Assembly (NCBI GenBank): GCA_002702685.1
Contig: PABD01000070.1
Location: 1 to 37,096 of the forward strand
Reading direction: 5' to 3'
Length of the DNA stretch: 37,096 nt
DNA from: Planctomyces sp.
Lineage (GTDB): Bacteria; Planctomycetota; Planctomycetia; Planctomycetales; Planctomycetaceae
Below the pieces are notes generated by a model, which was not told the origin of the DNA, did no database searches, and saw only the letters and a program-made list of their open reading frames with translations. The translations under genes were made by a program, and so were the position numbers. Shown here in pieces: positions 9,805 through 19,200 of the stretch (position 1 is the first letter of the stretch; each line of letters begins with the position of its first letter).

Positions 9805-10206
9805 GCCTGCAGTTTTCTGCTAGTCACATTGCGAGAGAATTCTTGAGGAGAGAGGGGCGGGTTCTAAGAGAATCTCCAAAATTGGTCAATGACATTTGGC
9901 AGATTCCGCCGGTACCAACGGAATCCGTCGCGTTTCCAGCCGGACCCACAAATCGCCCTAAACACTTACCTAAAAATATGTTGCGGCGAAACCAATTCAG
10001 GCCGTTCAAAATCGCCGCCCCCCTTTCGCCCGATTTCCTGACGTGGACCACGGACGTACAAACTGGCGGAGAAACGATCAGATCGGGGCGTCCAGCCGGG
10101 AGATTTCCGTTATTTCGGCTCAGGTTTTGATGCTGCAGGGGGTGGCACACGCTTTGCAGATTACGGGTGTCAGACGTTTTTTTCACTCACAACAGGAGAG
10201 GGTGTC
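9805..10206. other. Divergent intergenic region
   Basis: This 402-base spacer separates the minus-strand autotransporter from the plus-strand amidohydrolase operon and must hold both promoters. The operon side has a clear sigma-54 element at 10143-10158. I see no convincing -35/-10 pair for the autotransporter. Short open frames cross the spacer on both strands but lack domain-like composition and ribosome binding sites. The stretch at 9960-10090 is a candidate site for the enhancer-binding activator that sigma-54 requires, but I cannot identify an operator there. Confidence 0.6.
10143..10158 (+). promoter_or_regulatory. Sigma-54 (RpoN) -24/-12 promoter
   Basis: TGGCAC, five bases, then TTGCA matches the sigma-54 consensus TGGCAC-N5-TTGCW. 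The invariant GG (10144-10145) and GC (10156-10157) are separated by exactly 10 bases, as RpoN requires. Transcription would begin about 12 bases downstream, near 10169, leaving a ~38-base leader that contains AGGAGAGGG at 10194-10202 just before the ATG at 10207. Both position and direction fit the operon 10207-14008. Expression would depend on an AAA+ activator not found in this window. Confidence 0.72.
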
Positions 10207-10992
10207 ATGACCCTGTCTACACATTGCATATTCACGCGCGGAAACAGCCCGATTATTGCCGCGGCGATTCATAATGGACACGACACTCGGGCGGATGTCG
10301 ACCAGCATCTGTTACTCAGCGAAAAGGAACAACGACGCGAAGAAGATCCGGTGACGGGTGAATGGACACAGATTGCCAAAACCCAGATCGTCGGCCTTCG
10401 GTCCCGATTCGAAGTCGATCTGAATCGGCCGCGTGAGAAGGCTGTCTATAAGACATCTGATGAAGCATGGGGAATGGAGATCTGGGACTCCCCACCGGAT
10501 GAGATGCTGATCGCGGAATCTCTGAAGGAGTATGACGACTTCTACGCCAGCCTGGAGAAGTTGCTGACCGAGATGTTGACCCAGTATCCCCGGCTCCTTG
10601 TTCTGGATCTGCATACTTATAATCAGTTCCGCGAAGGACCGACCGGACAACCGGCGAATCCGCTGGAGAACCCGGAGGTCAACGTCGGCACGGGAAGTCT
10701 CGACCGAGACTATTGGGGACCGATTGTGGATCGCTTCATTTCGGAACTGCATCATTATGATTTCCACGGTCGGCAACTCGATGTCCGTGAAAACGTCAAA
10801 TTCTTTGGCGGTCATTTCAGCCAGTGGATTCACGAGAATTTCCCGAGACAGATTTGTTGCCTGGCGATTGAATTCAAGAAATTCTTCATGGATGAATGGG
10901 AAGGTAAACCGGACGCCTTCGAAGTCGAATCGATTTATCGCGCGTTGCGCTCTACGCTGCCCGGTCTTCGAGAAGAATTGGAACAGCTGTGA
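10207..10992 (+). CDS. N-formylglutamate amidohydrolase-family protein
   Basis: A 261-residue cytoplasmic protein of the FGase fold (PF05013). Family landmarks are AAIHNGHDTR near residue 20, EVDLNRPREKAVY near residue 75 (the conserved DLNR), LVLDLHTYN near residue 135 and the late FFGGHFSQW and CLAIEFKKFFMDEW blocks, which carry the expected His/Glu metal ligands and acid. Classical members hydrolyse N-formylglutamate in the last step of histidine breakdown, but no hut gene is near. Here the gene opens an operon with a QEGLA peptidase and an ATP-grasp ligase, so the substrate is more likely an N-acyl or isopeptide-linked glutamate-type compound (inferred). AGGAGAGGG gives a strong ribosome binding site. 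The stop overlaps the next start as GTGA (10989-10992), indicating translational coupling. Confidence 0.85.
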   Translation: MTLSTHCIFTRGNSPIIAAAIHNGHDTRADVDQHLLLSEKEQRREEDPVTGEWTQIAKTQIVGLRSRFEVDLNRPREKAVYKTSDEAWGMEIWDSPPDEMLIAESLKEYDDFYASLEKLLTEMLTQYPRLLVLDLHTYNQFREGPTGQPANPLENPEVNVGTGSLDRDYWGPIVDRFISELHHYDFHGRQLDVRENVKFFGGHFSQWIHENFPRQICCLAIEFKKFFMDEWEGKPDAFEVESIYRALRSTLPGLREELEQL

Positions 10993-12965
10993 CCTCCCAT
11001 CCTCTTCACGACAATGAAGCGAGCGTGGACCTCGATGATGACGTCGATATCGAGGAGCGGTATCACGCGCTGGCGGAATTGATCGGCCCTCGCCTCGCGA
11101 GAAACAAACGGGTACGACGAAATCTACCCGGTGCGGGACGACTCCGAATCGACCGGCAGTTGCCGTTTCTTTGTTTGTATCGCAATCCCTCCGACCGTGA
11201 TGACGCAGGAACGAGAGAACTGGTGACGACGGAAGCCGCTTATCTGTTTGCGTCCGGAGACGACGACCATGCGCAAGGGCTGCAGAAACTATGTCAGACA
11301 ATCGTCTCCTCGATGCAAGAGCATTTTGGGACATTTTTGTTGTTTGAGATATGGTCCGCGCCGGAACCATCAGAAAAATTCGCCTTTGAAATCGTAACCC
11401 CCGAACTGGATACGATTCCATCGACGGTGGAGACTCTCGAATCGGCCCTCGCGGAGATCTCGCTGCACCACCAACTGCCGAAAATCACGAAGAGCGCCGT
11501 ATCACACGTAGTCCCTCCCGGTCTGCCAGCGATTGATCTGAGCGAGATCAGTGGAAACCCGGCCGCATCCTGCGTTATCGGGTTGCAGGTCAGCCCGGTC
11601 TATCGCGATACGGCGAGCGACACACTCTACCCAATTGTGCTCGACTCGCTACGCAGGCAGTTGGCGGTGGCAATTCGGAAAACGGTCGCTCAATTCACAG
11701 GTACGACCCCTGAACCAGAATCGAAGAAGAACAAGGTCAAACAGAAGAGGGTGAAACGCGTTCGTTCCTATCAATCTTTAGGACCTTCGTCGCTCGTGCA
11801 GGCGGCCCGACTGGTCGATCAGCAGCTGGTTGAAATCTCCGAGTCGTTCGACTTCCTGTTACAGGTAACACCGATCAACTCCGACGCGGCCTGGAACGAA
11901 TTTCACGAAGGGGGCTGCCGAGAAGTCCCCCGTCTGCACTACCGCCCCCTCCCCTACCACCCGAATCTGCTTAAGCGGCGACTGTTTGATATCGAGATCG
12001 AACGGATTGAAGACCCGACGTTGGCCTACCTCTTCTGGGAAAAGCAGGAAGAGATCGATCGCAAGCTGACGGCGTTACGAGACCTTGATACGCCGAACTT
12101 TTTTTTCGACAGTTTGCAATTATTCGGATCAGCAGACGAATCTCTCGTCGAGTTGTCGCGTACGATTCTCGAACAAAACCCCGACTCTCCCACCGTTCCG
12201 GATTCTGAAGAAGCACATCGCGTCTGCGCGCAGGAGATGATGGAACACGCGAGGCAGGAGTTCGACTACTACCACACGCAGATGAATGAGTTCAACGCAA
12301 CGGTGGAAGAGTCGGAGGAAATCGCTTCCGGGATGATGGTCTCTCGCGACCGACTGCTGATCTCTCACAAGCTGAACATTTCCGGTAAGCGGGTCGAACC
12401 GCTGTTACATCATGAAATCGGCACGCACCTGTTGACCTATTTCAATGGCCGCTGCCAACCGTTTCGCCACTTGTACGCGGGACTCTCAGGCTATGAAGAG
12501 CTTCAGGAAGGGCTTGCGGTACTGACGGAGTATCTCGTCGGAGGACTGACATCGAACAGGGTTCGGACTTTGGCAGGTCGTGTCCTCGCCGTCCATTCGC
12601 TGACAGAAGGCAACTCGTTCCTGCAGACGTTCGAGTTGTTGCATCACGAATTCGGCTTCTCTCCCCAGCGCGCGTTCACCACAACGCTGCGTGTGTATCG
12701 CGGGGGTGGGCTGACTAAAGATGTCATTTATCTACGCGGCCTCATCCTGCTGCACGACTATCTTACCGCCGGCCACGATATCGAACCTCTATACGTCGGC
12801 AAGATCGGTTTACATCATGTGCCGTTCGTGCAGGAACTGCGACGTCGACAAATCATTGTCCCTCCACGTATTCTTCCCCGCATCTGGGATGACGACAGAG
12901 TCCAGAAGCGTCTCGAAGCCTGTCGTAAGATGTCTATCCTTGAACTACTGGAGGCCGAGCAATGA
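10989..12965 (+). CDS. DUF1704/QEGLA-motif zinc metallopeptidase (MATCAP-like family)
   Basis: A 658-residue protein with an acidic N-terminus (DLDDDVDIEE). The metal site is clear: HEIGTH at residues 475-480 (HExxxH type) and, about 30 residues on, LQEGLA with Gln506-Glu507, the motif that gave the family the old name 'flavohemoglobin expression-modulating QEGLA protein'. The eukaryotic relative MATCAP/KIAA0895L is a metallocarboxypeptidase that removes the C-terminal tyrosine of alpha-tubulin, so a carboxypeptidase-like action is the best guess for this one. The first ~280 residues form a separate, less recognisable part, with a basic linker (KKNKVKQKRVKRVR) near residue 245. The start is the GTG at 10989, overlapping the previous stop by four bases; the end overlaps the ligase start as ATGA (12962-12965). 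Confidence 0.85.
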   Translation: MTSHPLHDNEASVDLDDDVDIEERYHALAELIGPRLARNKRVRRNLPGAGRLRIDRQLPFLCLYRNPSDRDDAGTRELVTTEAAYLFASGDDDHAQGLQKLCQTIVSSMQEHFGTFLLFEIWSAPEPSEKFAFEIVTPELDTIPSTVETLESALAEISLHHQLPKITKSAVSHVVPPGLPAIDLSEISGNPAASCVIGLQVSPVYRDTASDTLYPIVLDSLRRQLAVAIRKTVAQFTGTTPEPESKKNKVKQKRVKRVRSYQSLGPSSLVQAARLVDQQLVEISESFDFLLQVTPINSDAAWNEFHEGGCREVPRLHYRPLPYHPNLLKRRLFDIEIERIEDPTLAYLFWEKQEEIDRKLTALRDLDTPNFFFDSLQLFGSADESLVELSRTILEQNPDSPTVPDSEEAHRVCAQEMMEHARQEFDYYHTQMNEFNATVEESEEIASGMMVSRDRLLISHKLNISGKRVEPLLHHEIGTHLLTYFNGRCQPFRHLYAGLSGYEELQEGLAVLTEYLVGGLTSNRVRTLAGRVLAVHSLTEGNSFLQTFELLHHEFGFSPQRAFTTTLRVYRGGGLTKDVIYLRGLILLHDYLTAGHDIEPLYVGKIGLHHVPFVQELRRRQIIVPPRILPRIWDDDRVQKRLEACRKMSILELLEAEQ

Positions 12966-14008
12966 AGATCGGTTTTGTTGTAAATGATGTCATGACGGAA
13001 AAATGCGTGTACACCACCACACGCCTCGCGATGGCGGCCGTCAATATGGGACACGAAAGTTATTACCTGGGCGTCGGCGACTTCGTCTATGCGCCCGATG
13101 GCTCCGTCGAAGCCCACGTTCGTTCCGCAAACGGAGAGTCTTTCGATTCGTTGAAGGATTATCTGCAGGCCGTGCAGGACGACGAGAAAGAGAGCGAACG
13201 TATCAACCTCGACGAACTGGATGTGCTGCTGCTACGAAATGATCCCGCGGACGATAAGGCCGATCGAACCTGGGCGCAGACAAGCGGTATTCTGTTCGGT
13301 CAGTTGGCCGCGAGCCGGGGCGTGATTGTCCTGAATGACCCGTTCAGTCTCGCGAATGCGCTGAATAAAACCTACTTTCAGCACTTCCCGGAGCAGGTCC
13401 GACCCAAAACCTGCATCAGTCGCGACGTTAAGGATATCAAGGCCTTCATCGAGGATCAGCATGATAAGGTCGTGATCAAGCCGTTACAGGGATCCGGCGG
13501 ACAGAGTGTGTTCCTGATTGGCGAGGACGAAAAGGCCAACCTCAATCAGATGATCGAGGCCGTCGTTCGCGACGGATTCTGCATCGCCCAGGAGTACCTG
13601 CCGGGGGCCGTTGATGGGGATGTGAGAATGTTCGTCATGAATGGCCGTCCGCTCATGAAGGATGGCAAGTACGCGGCTTTTCGTCGTCGGAACGATACGG
13701 GGGACGCGCGCAGCAACATGCACTCAGGGGGCAAGTGCGAACCGGTCGAGATCACCGACTCCATGCTGGAACTCGTGGAAATGGTACGTCCAAAACTCAT
13801 GGAGGACGGGATGTTTCTCGTGGGACTTGATATCGTGGATGATAAACTGATGGAGATCAACGTCTTCAGCCCGGGAGGCCTGGGCAGCAGTGAACAGGTT
13901 ACAGGAGTTGATTTTACACAGGTCATCATTCAAGACCTCGAACGTAAGCTGAAGTTTCGCTCCTGTTACGGAGCTTGTATGAGAAATCAGAATATCGCCT
14001 CTCTTTAG
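12962..14008 (+). CDS. ATP-grasp ligase resembling prokaryotic glutathione synthetase
   Basis: 348 residues. An N-terminal GshB-like domain carries the conserved LLLRNDPADDKADRTWAQ block (the GshB 'R-x-DPP' loop reads RNDPADD). The ATP-grasp part follows: VVIKPLQGSGGQSVFLI (nucleotide loop, near residue 170), IAQEYLPG, the DGDVRMFVMNG strand, and MEINVFSPGGLG near residue 300 with the Mg-binding E-x-N. ATP-grasp enzymes join a carboxylate, through an acyl phosphate, to an amino group. Glutathione synthetase is the closest family, but no GshA is nearby, and the operon partners are an amidohydrolase and a carboxypeptidase-like protein, so another peptide or amide product is plausible. The ATGA overlap with the preceding gene shows coupling. 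It is the last gene of the operon; no strong hairpin follows before 14089. Confidence 0.83.
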   Translation: MKIGFVVNDVMTEKCVYTTTRLAMAAVNMGHESYYLGVGDFVYAPDGSVEAHVRSANGESFDSLKDYLQAVQDDEKESERINLDELDVLLLRNDPADDKADRTWAQTSGILFGQLAASRGVIVLNDPFSLANALNKTYFQHFPEQVRPKTCISRDVKDIKAFIEDQHDKVVIKPLQGSGGQSVFLIGEDEKANLNQMIEAVVRDGFCIAQEYLPGAVDGDVRMFVMNGRPLMKDGKYAAFRRRNDTGDARSNMHSGGKCEPVEITDSMLELVEMVRPKLMEDGMFLVGLDIVDDKLMEINVFSPGGLGSSEQVTGVDFTQVIIQDLERKLKFRSCYGACMRNQNIASL

Positions 14009-14088
14009 TAAAAATGTCCCGAGAGATTTGAAATGCACCGAGTGAATACGGAAGGAGGAAAGTCGCTCCGTCCTGGAAAATGTAATCT

Positions 14089-15369
14089 ATGAGTTGGACT
14101 GTTTATCAATCAATCGGCATCTCCCTGGCGCTCGGACTGCTGGTCGGGTTACAGCGTCAATACAGCAATTCCGATATCGCGGGAATTCGCACGTTCGCGC
14201 TCATCACGCTCCTGGGAACCGTCTGCGCTGTCGTGACGGAAGAACGGAGCACCTGGCTGACGGGCGCGGCTCTCTTGGCAGTGGCGATCGTGCTCTTTGT
14301 TCATAACCTTGCCCAGGTAAAACTGGGCGACGCAGATATGGGGATGACCACCGAAGTCGCGGCCCTGCTCATGTTCGGGGTCGGTGTGATGGTGGGAGAA
14401 GAGTTGACCGGTCCGGCCATCGTGACAGCGGGAATCGCCGCCGTGCTGTTACACTGGAAGAAGAAGCTCCACGGACTGGTCGGACATATGACCGAGAATG
14501 ATATCCGCGGCGTGATGCATCTGACCCTGATCGGCCTTGTGATTCTCCCCGTCCTGCCTGATGAAACATACGGCCCGTACGAGGTGTTGAACCCGTACAG
14601 CATCTGGCGGATGGTGGTCCTGATTGTCGGTATCAGTATGACGGCCTATGTGGCCCAGAAAGTGGTAGGCCCGCGTGCAGGAGCCGTGCTCGGCGGGATC
14701 CTGGGGGGATTTATCTCGAGTACCGCAACCACCGTCAGCTATGCGCGGCAATCAAACGCAGAACGTTCCCTCGCACCGACATACGCGCTGGTCATCTTCA
14801 TCGCATCGACGATTGTGAATGTCCGCGTCCTGATCGAGATTGGCATCGTCGCCCCGAATCTGCTCAAAGTCGCGGCCTGGCCACTGGGGTTGATGCTCCT
14901 GCTGATGGTGGTGGAATGCGGACTCTTTCTGTTCCTGTTCCGGCAGCAGTCTCAACAACCTCCGCTGGAAGACAATCCGGCGCAGCTTCTGCCCGCGTTG
15001 ATCTTCGGCGGTTTGTACGCGGTGATTCTGTTCGTGGTCGCGGCGGCCAAGGATATCTTCGGTAACCAGGCCCTCTATTGGATCGCCGCCATTTCCGGTT
15101 TAACCGATGTGGATGCGATCACGCTGTCGACCGCGAACCTCTTCAGTGACGGCCGCGTCGAAGCCGAGACCGCGTGGCGCGTCGTCCTCATTGCCACGCT
15201 CTCCAATCTGGTCTTCAAGGCCGGTCTGGTCGGATTCCTGGGGACCCGCAAAGTCCTGCTCTACGTGGTCATCCTGTTCGCCATCACGATGGCCGGCGGG
15301 ATCGCGCTCCTCGTCTGGTGGCCCGAAATCGACGCCGCGATTCCGATGCAGTTCTTTCAGAAAAATTAA
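14089..15369 (+). CDS. MgtC/SapB-family membrane protein with DUF4010 domain
   Basis: A 426-residue integral membrane protein with about 11-12 hydrophobic helices. The N-terminal half has the MgtC/SapB signature (SLALGLLVGLQRQ, then GIRTFALITLLGTV), and the rest is the DUF4010 part (GGILGGFISSTATTVSYARQ; GLTDVDAITLSTANL). The small MgtC protein inhibits F-type ATPase and supports growth at low Mg; the long DUF4010 form is common in environmental bacteria, and its substrate is not known. A strong GGAGG (14053-14057) lies 31 bases upstream of this ATG, too far to serve it directly, and the weaker GGAAA at 14075-14079 is closer. The GGAGG may be held in a small stem by the following TCC repeats (inferred). 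The gene may be read from the sigma-54 operon, since the gap is only 80 bases. Confidence 0.85.
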   Translation: MSWTVYQSIGISLALGLLVGLQRQYSNSDIAGIRTFALITLLGTVCAVVTEERSTWLTGAALLAVAIVLFVHNLAQVKLGDADMGMTTEVAALLMFGVGVMVGEELTGPAIVTAGIAAVLLHWKKKLHGLVGHMTENDIRGVMHLTLIGLVILPVLPDETYGPYEVLNPYSIWRMVVLIVGISMTAYVAQKVVGPRAGAVLGGILGGFISSTATTVSYARQSNAERSLAPTYALVIFIASTIVNVRVLIEIGIVAPNLLKVAAWPLGLMLLLMVVECGLFLFLFRQQSQQPPLEDNPAQLLPALIFGGLYAVILFVVAAAKDIFGNQALYWIAAISGLTDVDAITLSTANLFSDGRVEAETAWRVVLIATLSNLVFKAGLVGFLGTRKVLLYVVILFAITMAGGIALLVWWPEIDAAIPMQFFQKN

Positions 15370-15574
15370 AGAGGCTACTCTGCCGCCTTGCCACCGCCTG
15401 TTGACGGGAGAGCTTACTCTTGGCCAGTACCGGGCATGCGTTTAAGGTTAATAAAAAATAACAGATTAAAGGGTGTACTTCTGGACCCGCAGGGCGCGGT
15501 GCACTACACTCACGGCTGATTGCTGATTCTCACCCTGCTCGCGGTGCAATCTTGTCTCACGGACTTGGACCGAT

Positions 15575-16213
15575 ATGGCTCTCGATCACGGTTTCGACTC
15601 CAATATTTCCCCTGTGGGATCTACGGATCTTGACGTACTGCGAAAAGCACAGGAGCAGTACCAGGATTCATGGAAGGCACTGGTAACCTCTTATGGATCA
15701 ATGGTTTACCGCCTGATCCGCAATTCCGGCATTCAATCCGCCGACGCCGCCGATATCACCCAGCAGGTGTTGATCGAAGTGGTGCGGAATCTGGGCAAGT
15801 TCGATCGCCAGCAGAGCGGTTCTTTCCGCCGCTGGCTTCGCGTGATCACGCGAAATAAAATCATCGACTTTTATCGCCAGCAGCAGGACCCTACGGCCGG
15901 CCTGACCGGCGTCGAATTGCCGGTAACCGATCCGTCGAGCGATTCGGACCTTCCGCAGGTTTCGGAGGAAAAGCTCCTACTCATTGATGTGATGGAGCGG
16001 GTTCGCGCGTCGGTCAACAAGAATACCTGGGACGCGTTCGAAATGATGACCGCGGGCATGGAGACATCGGATGAGATCGGTCAGAAACTGGGGATGTCGG
16101 CCGATGCAGTCCGCCTGGCGAAACGGCGCGTGATGATACGCATAGAAACGCTCGTGCGAAAAGAAGAGTCCAACCGCCGTGAGCAGGGACACAGCGATCC
16201 GTTTTCCTTATAG
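15575..16213 (+). CDS. ECF-type sigma-70 family RNA polymerase sigma factor
   Basis: 212 residues. Region 2 is visible as LVTSYGSMVYRLIRNSGIQSADAADITQQVLIEVVRNLGKFD followed by GSFRRWLRVITRNKIIDFYR (regions 2.1-2.4), then a linker and region 4 (TWDAFEMMTAGMETSDEIGQKLGMSADAVRLAKRRVMIRI), a helix-turn-helix for -35 recognition. The family directs RNA polymerase to stress or envelope regulons. Planctomycetes often place such factors (ECF-STK groups) next to a Ser/Thr kinase, and here the kinase gene starts 44 bases downstream. There is no good ribosome binding site (only GGAC about 15 bases upstream), so translation may be weak or conditional. The N-terminus is about 25 residues longer than in minimal ECF factors. 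Confidence 0.88.
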   Translation: MALDHGFDSNISPVGSTDLDVLRKAQEQYQDSWKALVTSYGSMVYRLIRNSGIQSADAADITQQVLIEVVRNLGKFDRQQSGSFRRWLRVITRNKIIDFYRQQQDPTAGLTGVELPVTDPSSDSDLPQVSEEKLLLIDVMERVRASVNKNTWDAFEMMTAGMETSDEIGQKLGMSADAVRLAKRRVMIRIETLVRKEESNRREQGHSDPFSL

Positions 16214-16257
16214 GCAGCCACTCGCCCGCCCCGTCCCTTGAGCCGCATTGTCCCCCC

Positions 16258-19200
16258 ATGAATTGCCCCTCCTCTGCTGAATTGACAGAACTCGCTACAG
16301 GAGCGTTACCCGAGGAGAGGACAACGGAAATACTGGACCACCTGTCGGATTGCAACCGCTGTCTCACCTTCTGCGAAGAAAACTTCACCGCGACGACCCG
16401 TCATTTCATTCAGACGAAAGTCGATTCCGCGACGCGGCTTCAACTGATCACCACCGATGCCGAATGTAAAGATGTTCTGACCCAGCTCGAAAGCAACATT
16501 CCTGAATTTCGACAGGTGCTGCAGGCCACCACGCAGATCGGGCTGCGGCCCGGAATGATCCTGGGTAACTATCAACTGATCCGGCTCATAAGCACCGGCG
16601 GAATGGGCGTGATTTATGAGGCGGAGCAACTTTCGCTGGAACGTCGTGTCGCGCTGAAATTCCTATTGTCGCTCGGGCAGGTGACAAAGGAGCAACTGCA
16701 GCGATTTAAAAACGAAGCTCTGGCGGTGGGAAGGCTCGATCACGCGCATATTATTCCGGTGCACACCTTCGAAACGAAGGAAGAACTGCGCTACCTCGTG
16801 ATGCCGTATGTGGATGGCACCAATCTCTCCCAGTTGATCAACAAACTGAAAACATTGGGGCGTGGTTCAACGCTCGAAAGCGCGCCGGACAGCTTCCAAT
16901 TCAGCCCGGCGGTCGCTGCGCTTCTTGGAACAAACGCTGTGCTGAGCCGGGATTATCTTCGCCGAAGCATCGAACGATTCATTCCGATCATCGAGGCAAT
17001 ACAATACGCCCATGAACACAACATCATTCACCGCGACATCAAACCTTCGAATTTGATCCTGGATCACACCGGAAAATTATGGATCGGTGACTTTGGAGTC
17101 GCCAAGTTCGAGTCGAGCGACGATATCACACTGACGCAGCATCTGATCGGTACGCCGCGATACATGAGCCCCGAACAGGCAACGGGCGATGCGAAGAGAC
17201 TCGATCACCGATCAGACATCTATTCACTCGGCGTTACGCTGTATGAGATGTTGACTCTGGAGCCACTTTTTCCGGCGACGGATTCCGCGGCGATGTTGAT
17301 CCGGATTGCCACGGACGAGCCTGTTCCCCCGCGGACTCACAACGGGAATATCCCGGGTGATCTCGAAACGATTCTGTTGACGGCCATCTCCAAAGCCCCT
17401 GCGGATCGCTACCACACGGCGGGCGACTTTGCCCTTGATCTGCGTCGATTTCTCAATGGAGAACCGATACATGCGCGAGCCCCCACTCTGCTCGACAAAG
17501 GAATCAAATGGTTCAAACGTAATCGCATCATCGCATCGCTTTCGCTGTTACTGTTCCTCGCTGTTTCGGCAAGCTCTGTCGTGCTGGCGATCTATAACCA
17601 CCGATTATCGACGGCCAACTCCCGGTTGAATGACCAGAAGCAGGTGGTGGAAGAAGCCAACCAGAAGGCACAATCCGCGTTAGCCGAAGCGCGGCAACAG
17701 AACTACGCACTCAGCATGACGATGGCGAGCAACGCCCTGGAAAAGCGTGACTCCAGCCGTGTCCAACGCCTGCTTGAGCCTTTCAAGCCTACCGGGAGTG
17801 AAACCGATCTCCGCGGCCTGGAGTGGTTTCTACTTCATCGAAATGAAACGCAGAAGAACGTGCAACGACAGCAACTCACCGACGAGTTGCTCTACACGCT
17901 TGCAATCGACCCCATGGAACGAATACTGGCGGTCAGTGGCATCGAGGGGATCATCTATTTGCTGGACCCGAAGACATTGGCGCTCGAGGGCAAGATTCCC
18001 ACCGATCATATTGAGATCAATGGTCTCGCCTTTCATCCGTTTCGGAATCTGCTGGCATCCACGGGAGATGATGGTTCGATCTGTATCTGGGATCTGACGA
18101 CACGGGAAATTACCCAACGCATCAGAGTCTTTCCACCTCCGTCTGAGAACGAGCCGAAACAGATGGTCCTGCAGATTGCATTCACCCCGCGGGGGAAACG
18201 AATCGTTGTCTCCTGCAACGACAGTGCGATCCGACTCTTCGATTTCAATCCCGACGAACCGGGAGACCAGACCGCGATCAGAGAGCCCGTTTTGAAGTTC
18301 GTAAACGACCAAATCCCCGAGACCGAGCGGCGGAACATGCAGATATTCAAGTTGCTGCCCGACAGAGGGGAAATTGTCGGAGGTGGCTTCGATGGTTCAT
18401 TGACCATCTGGAAGCTTTCATCGGGCGAGCGCGTCAGAACGGTTCAAGTACCGGCTCCCGCAAATGTCGATCCCCACATCATGGCCCTCGACTATGACTC
18501 CCTGACAAAGACGGTCGCGATAGGCACGAAGGATCCAGGCGTCTACATCTGGAACCTGAGAGACGATTCATTTTTTCTGGTTGGAAGACACGATGACCCG
18601 ATTGATTCGGCCAATTTTATTGAAGGTGGGCAACGCTTGCACGTCAGCGACCGAAGTGGCACTTCCAAAGTCTGGCCACTCGAACGATCGGAAGATCCGC
18701 AGCCGGATCTTTCCCTGCTGATCCATAAGGGCCGTTCCTATTACAGTTCGGTCTCTCAGCAGGGGGTGAAAGTGCTGACCGTGGGAGCAGATGGTCACGT
18801 CGCAGGGTTCACACCTGAGAATCTCGATGAGGACGCGGCCCATATTGTGTTTACGAGTTATGCGATCACGGACAAATGTGGGATCGCCGAGCAGGAGAAC
18901 GCATTTTTTCTGCTGGATCGAGGGGTCTTGAAATATTTCATCAGCGACGAGCCCGGTTTTAAGTTGGCCTGGAATTCGCATGTATACGAAGATATTGCCG
19001 TAGGAAAGATTGGTGAATCCGGTTACCTCATTACGGCGGAACCTTCAAATCGATGTCGCATCTGGAACCGAAGCACAGGTGAAGAAGTTGCGTCGTGGAG
19101 CCTCAAAGAGGTCCATCCTCAGATGGTCGAGAAGTTTCTCTACTCGACCGCGACAAAGAGCCTCATCTGCGAAAGCAGCGACAGAATTATTTCGGTCATT

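Noticed and set aside
9789-10130. 113-codon plus-strand frame in the divergent spacer
   Set aside because: It starts inside the autotransporter gene, ends just before the sigma-54 promoter, and has no signal, domain or conserved motif.
10312-11421. 369-codon minus-strand frame across the amidohydrolase/QEGLA junction
   Set aside because: It spans two convincing plus-strand genes whose motifs are intact; GC-rich DNA often leaves the opposite strand open.
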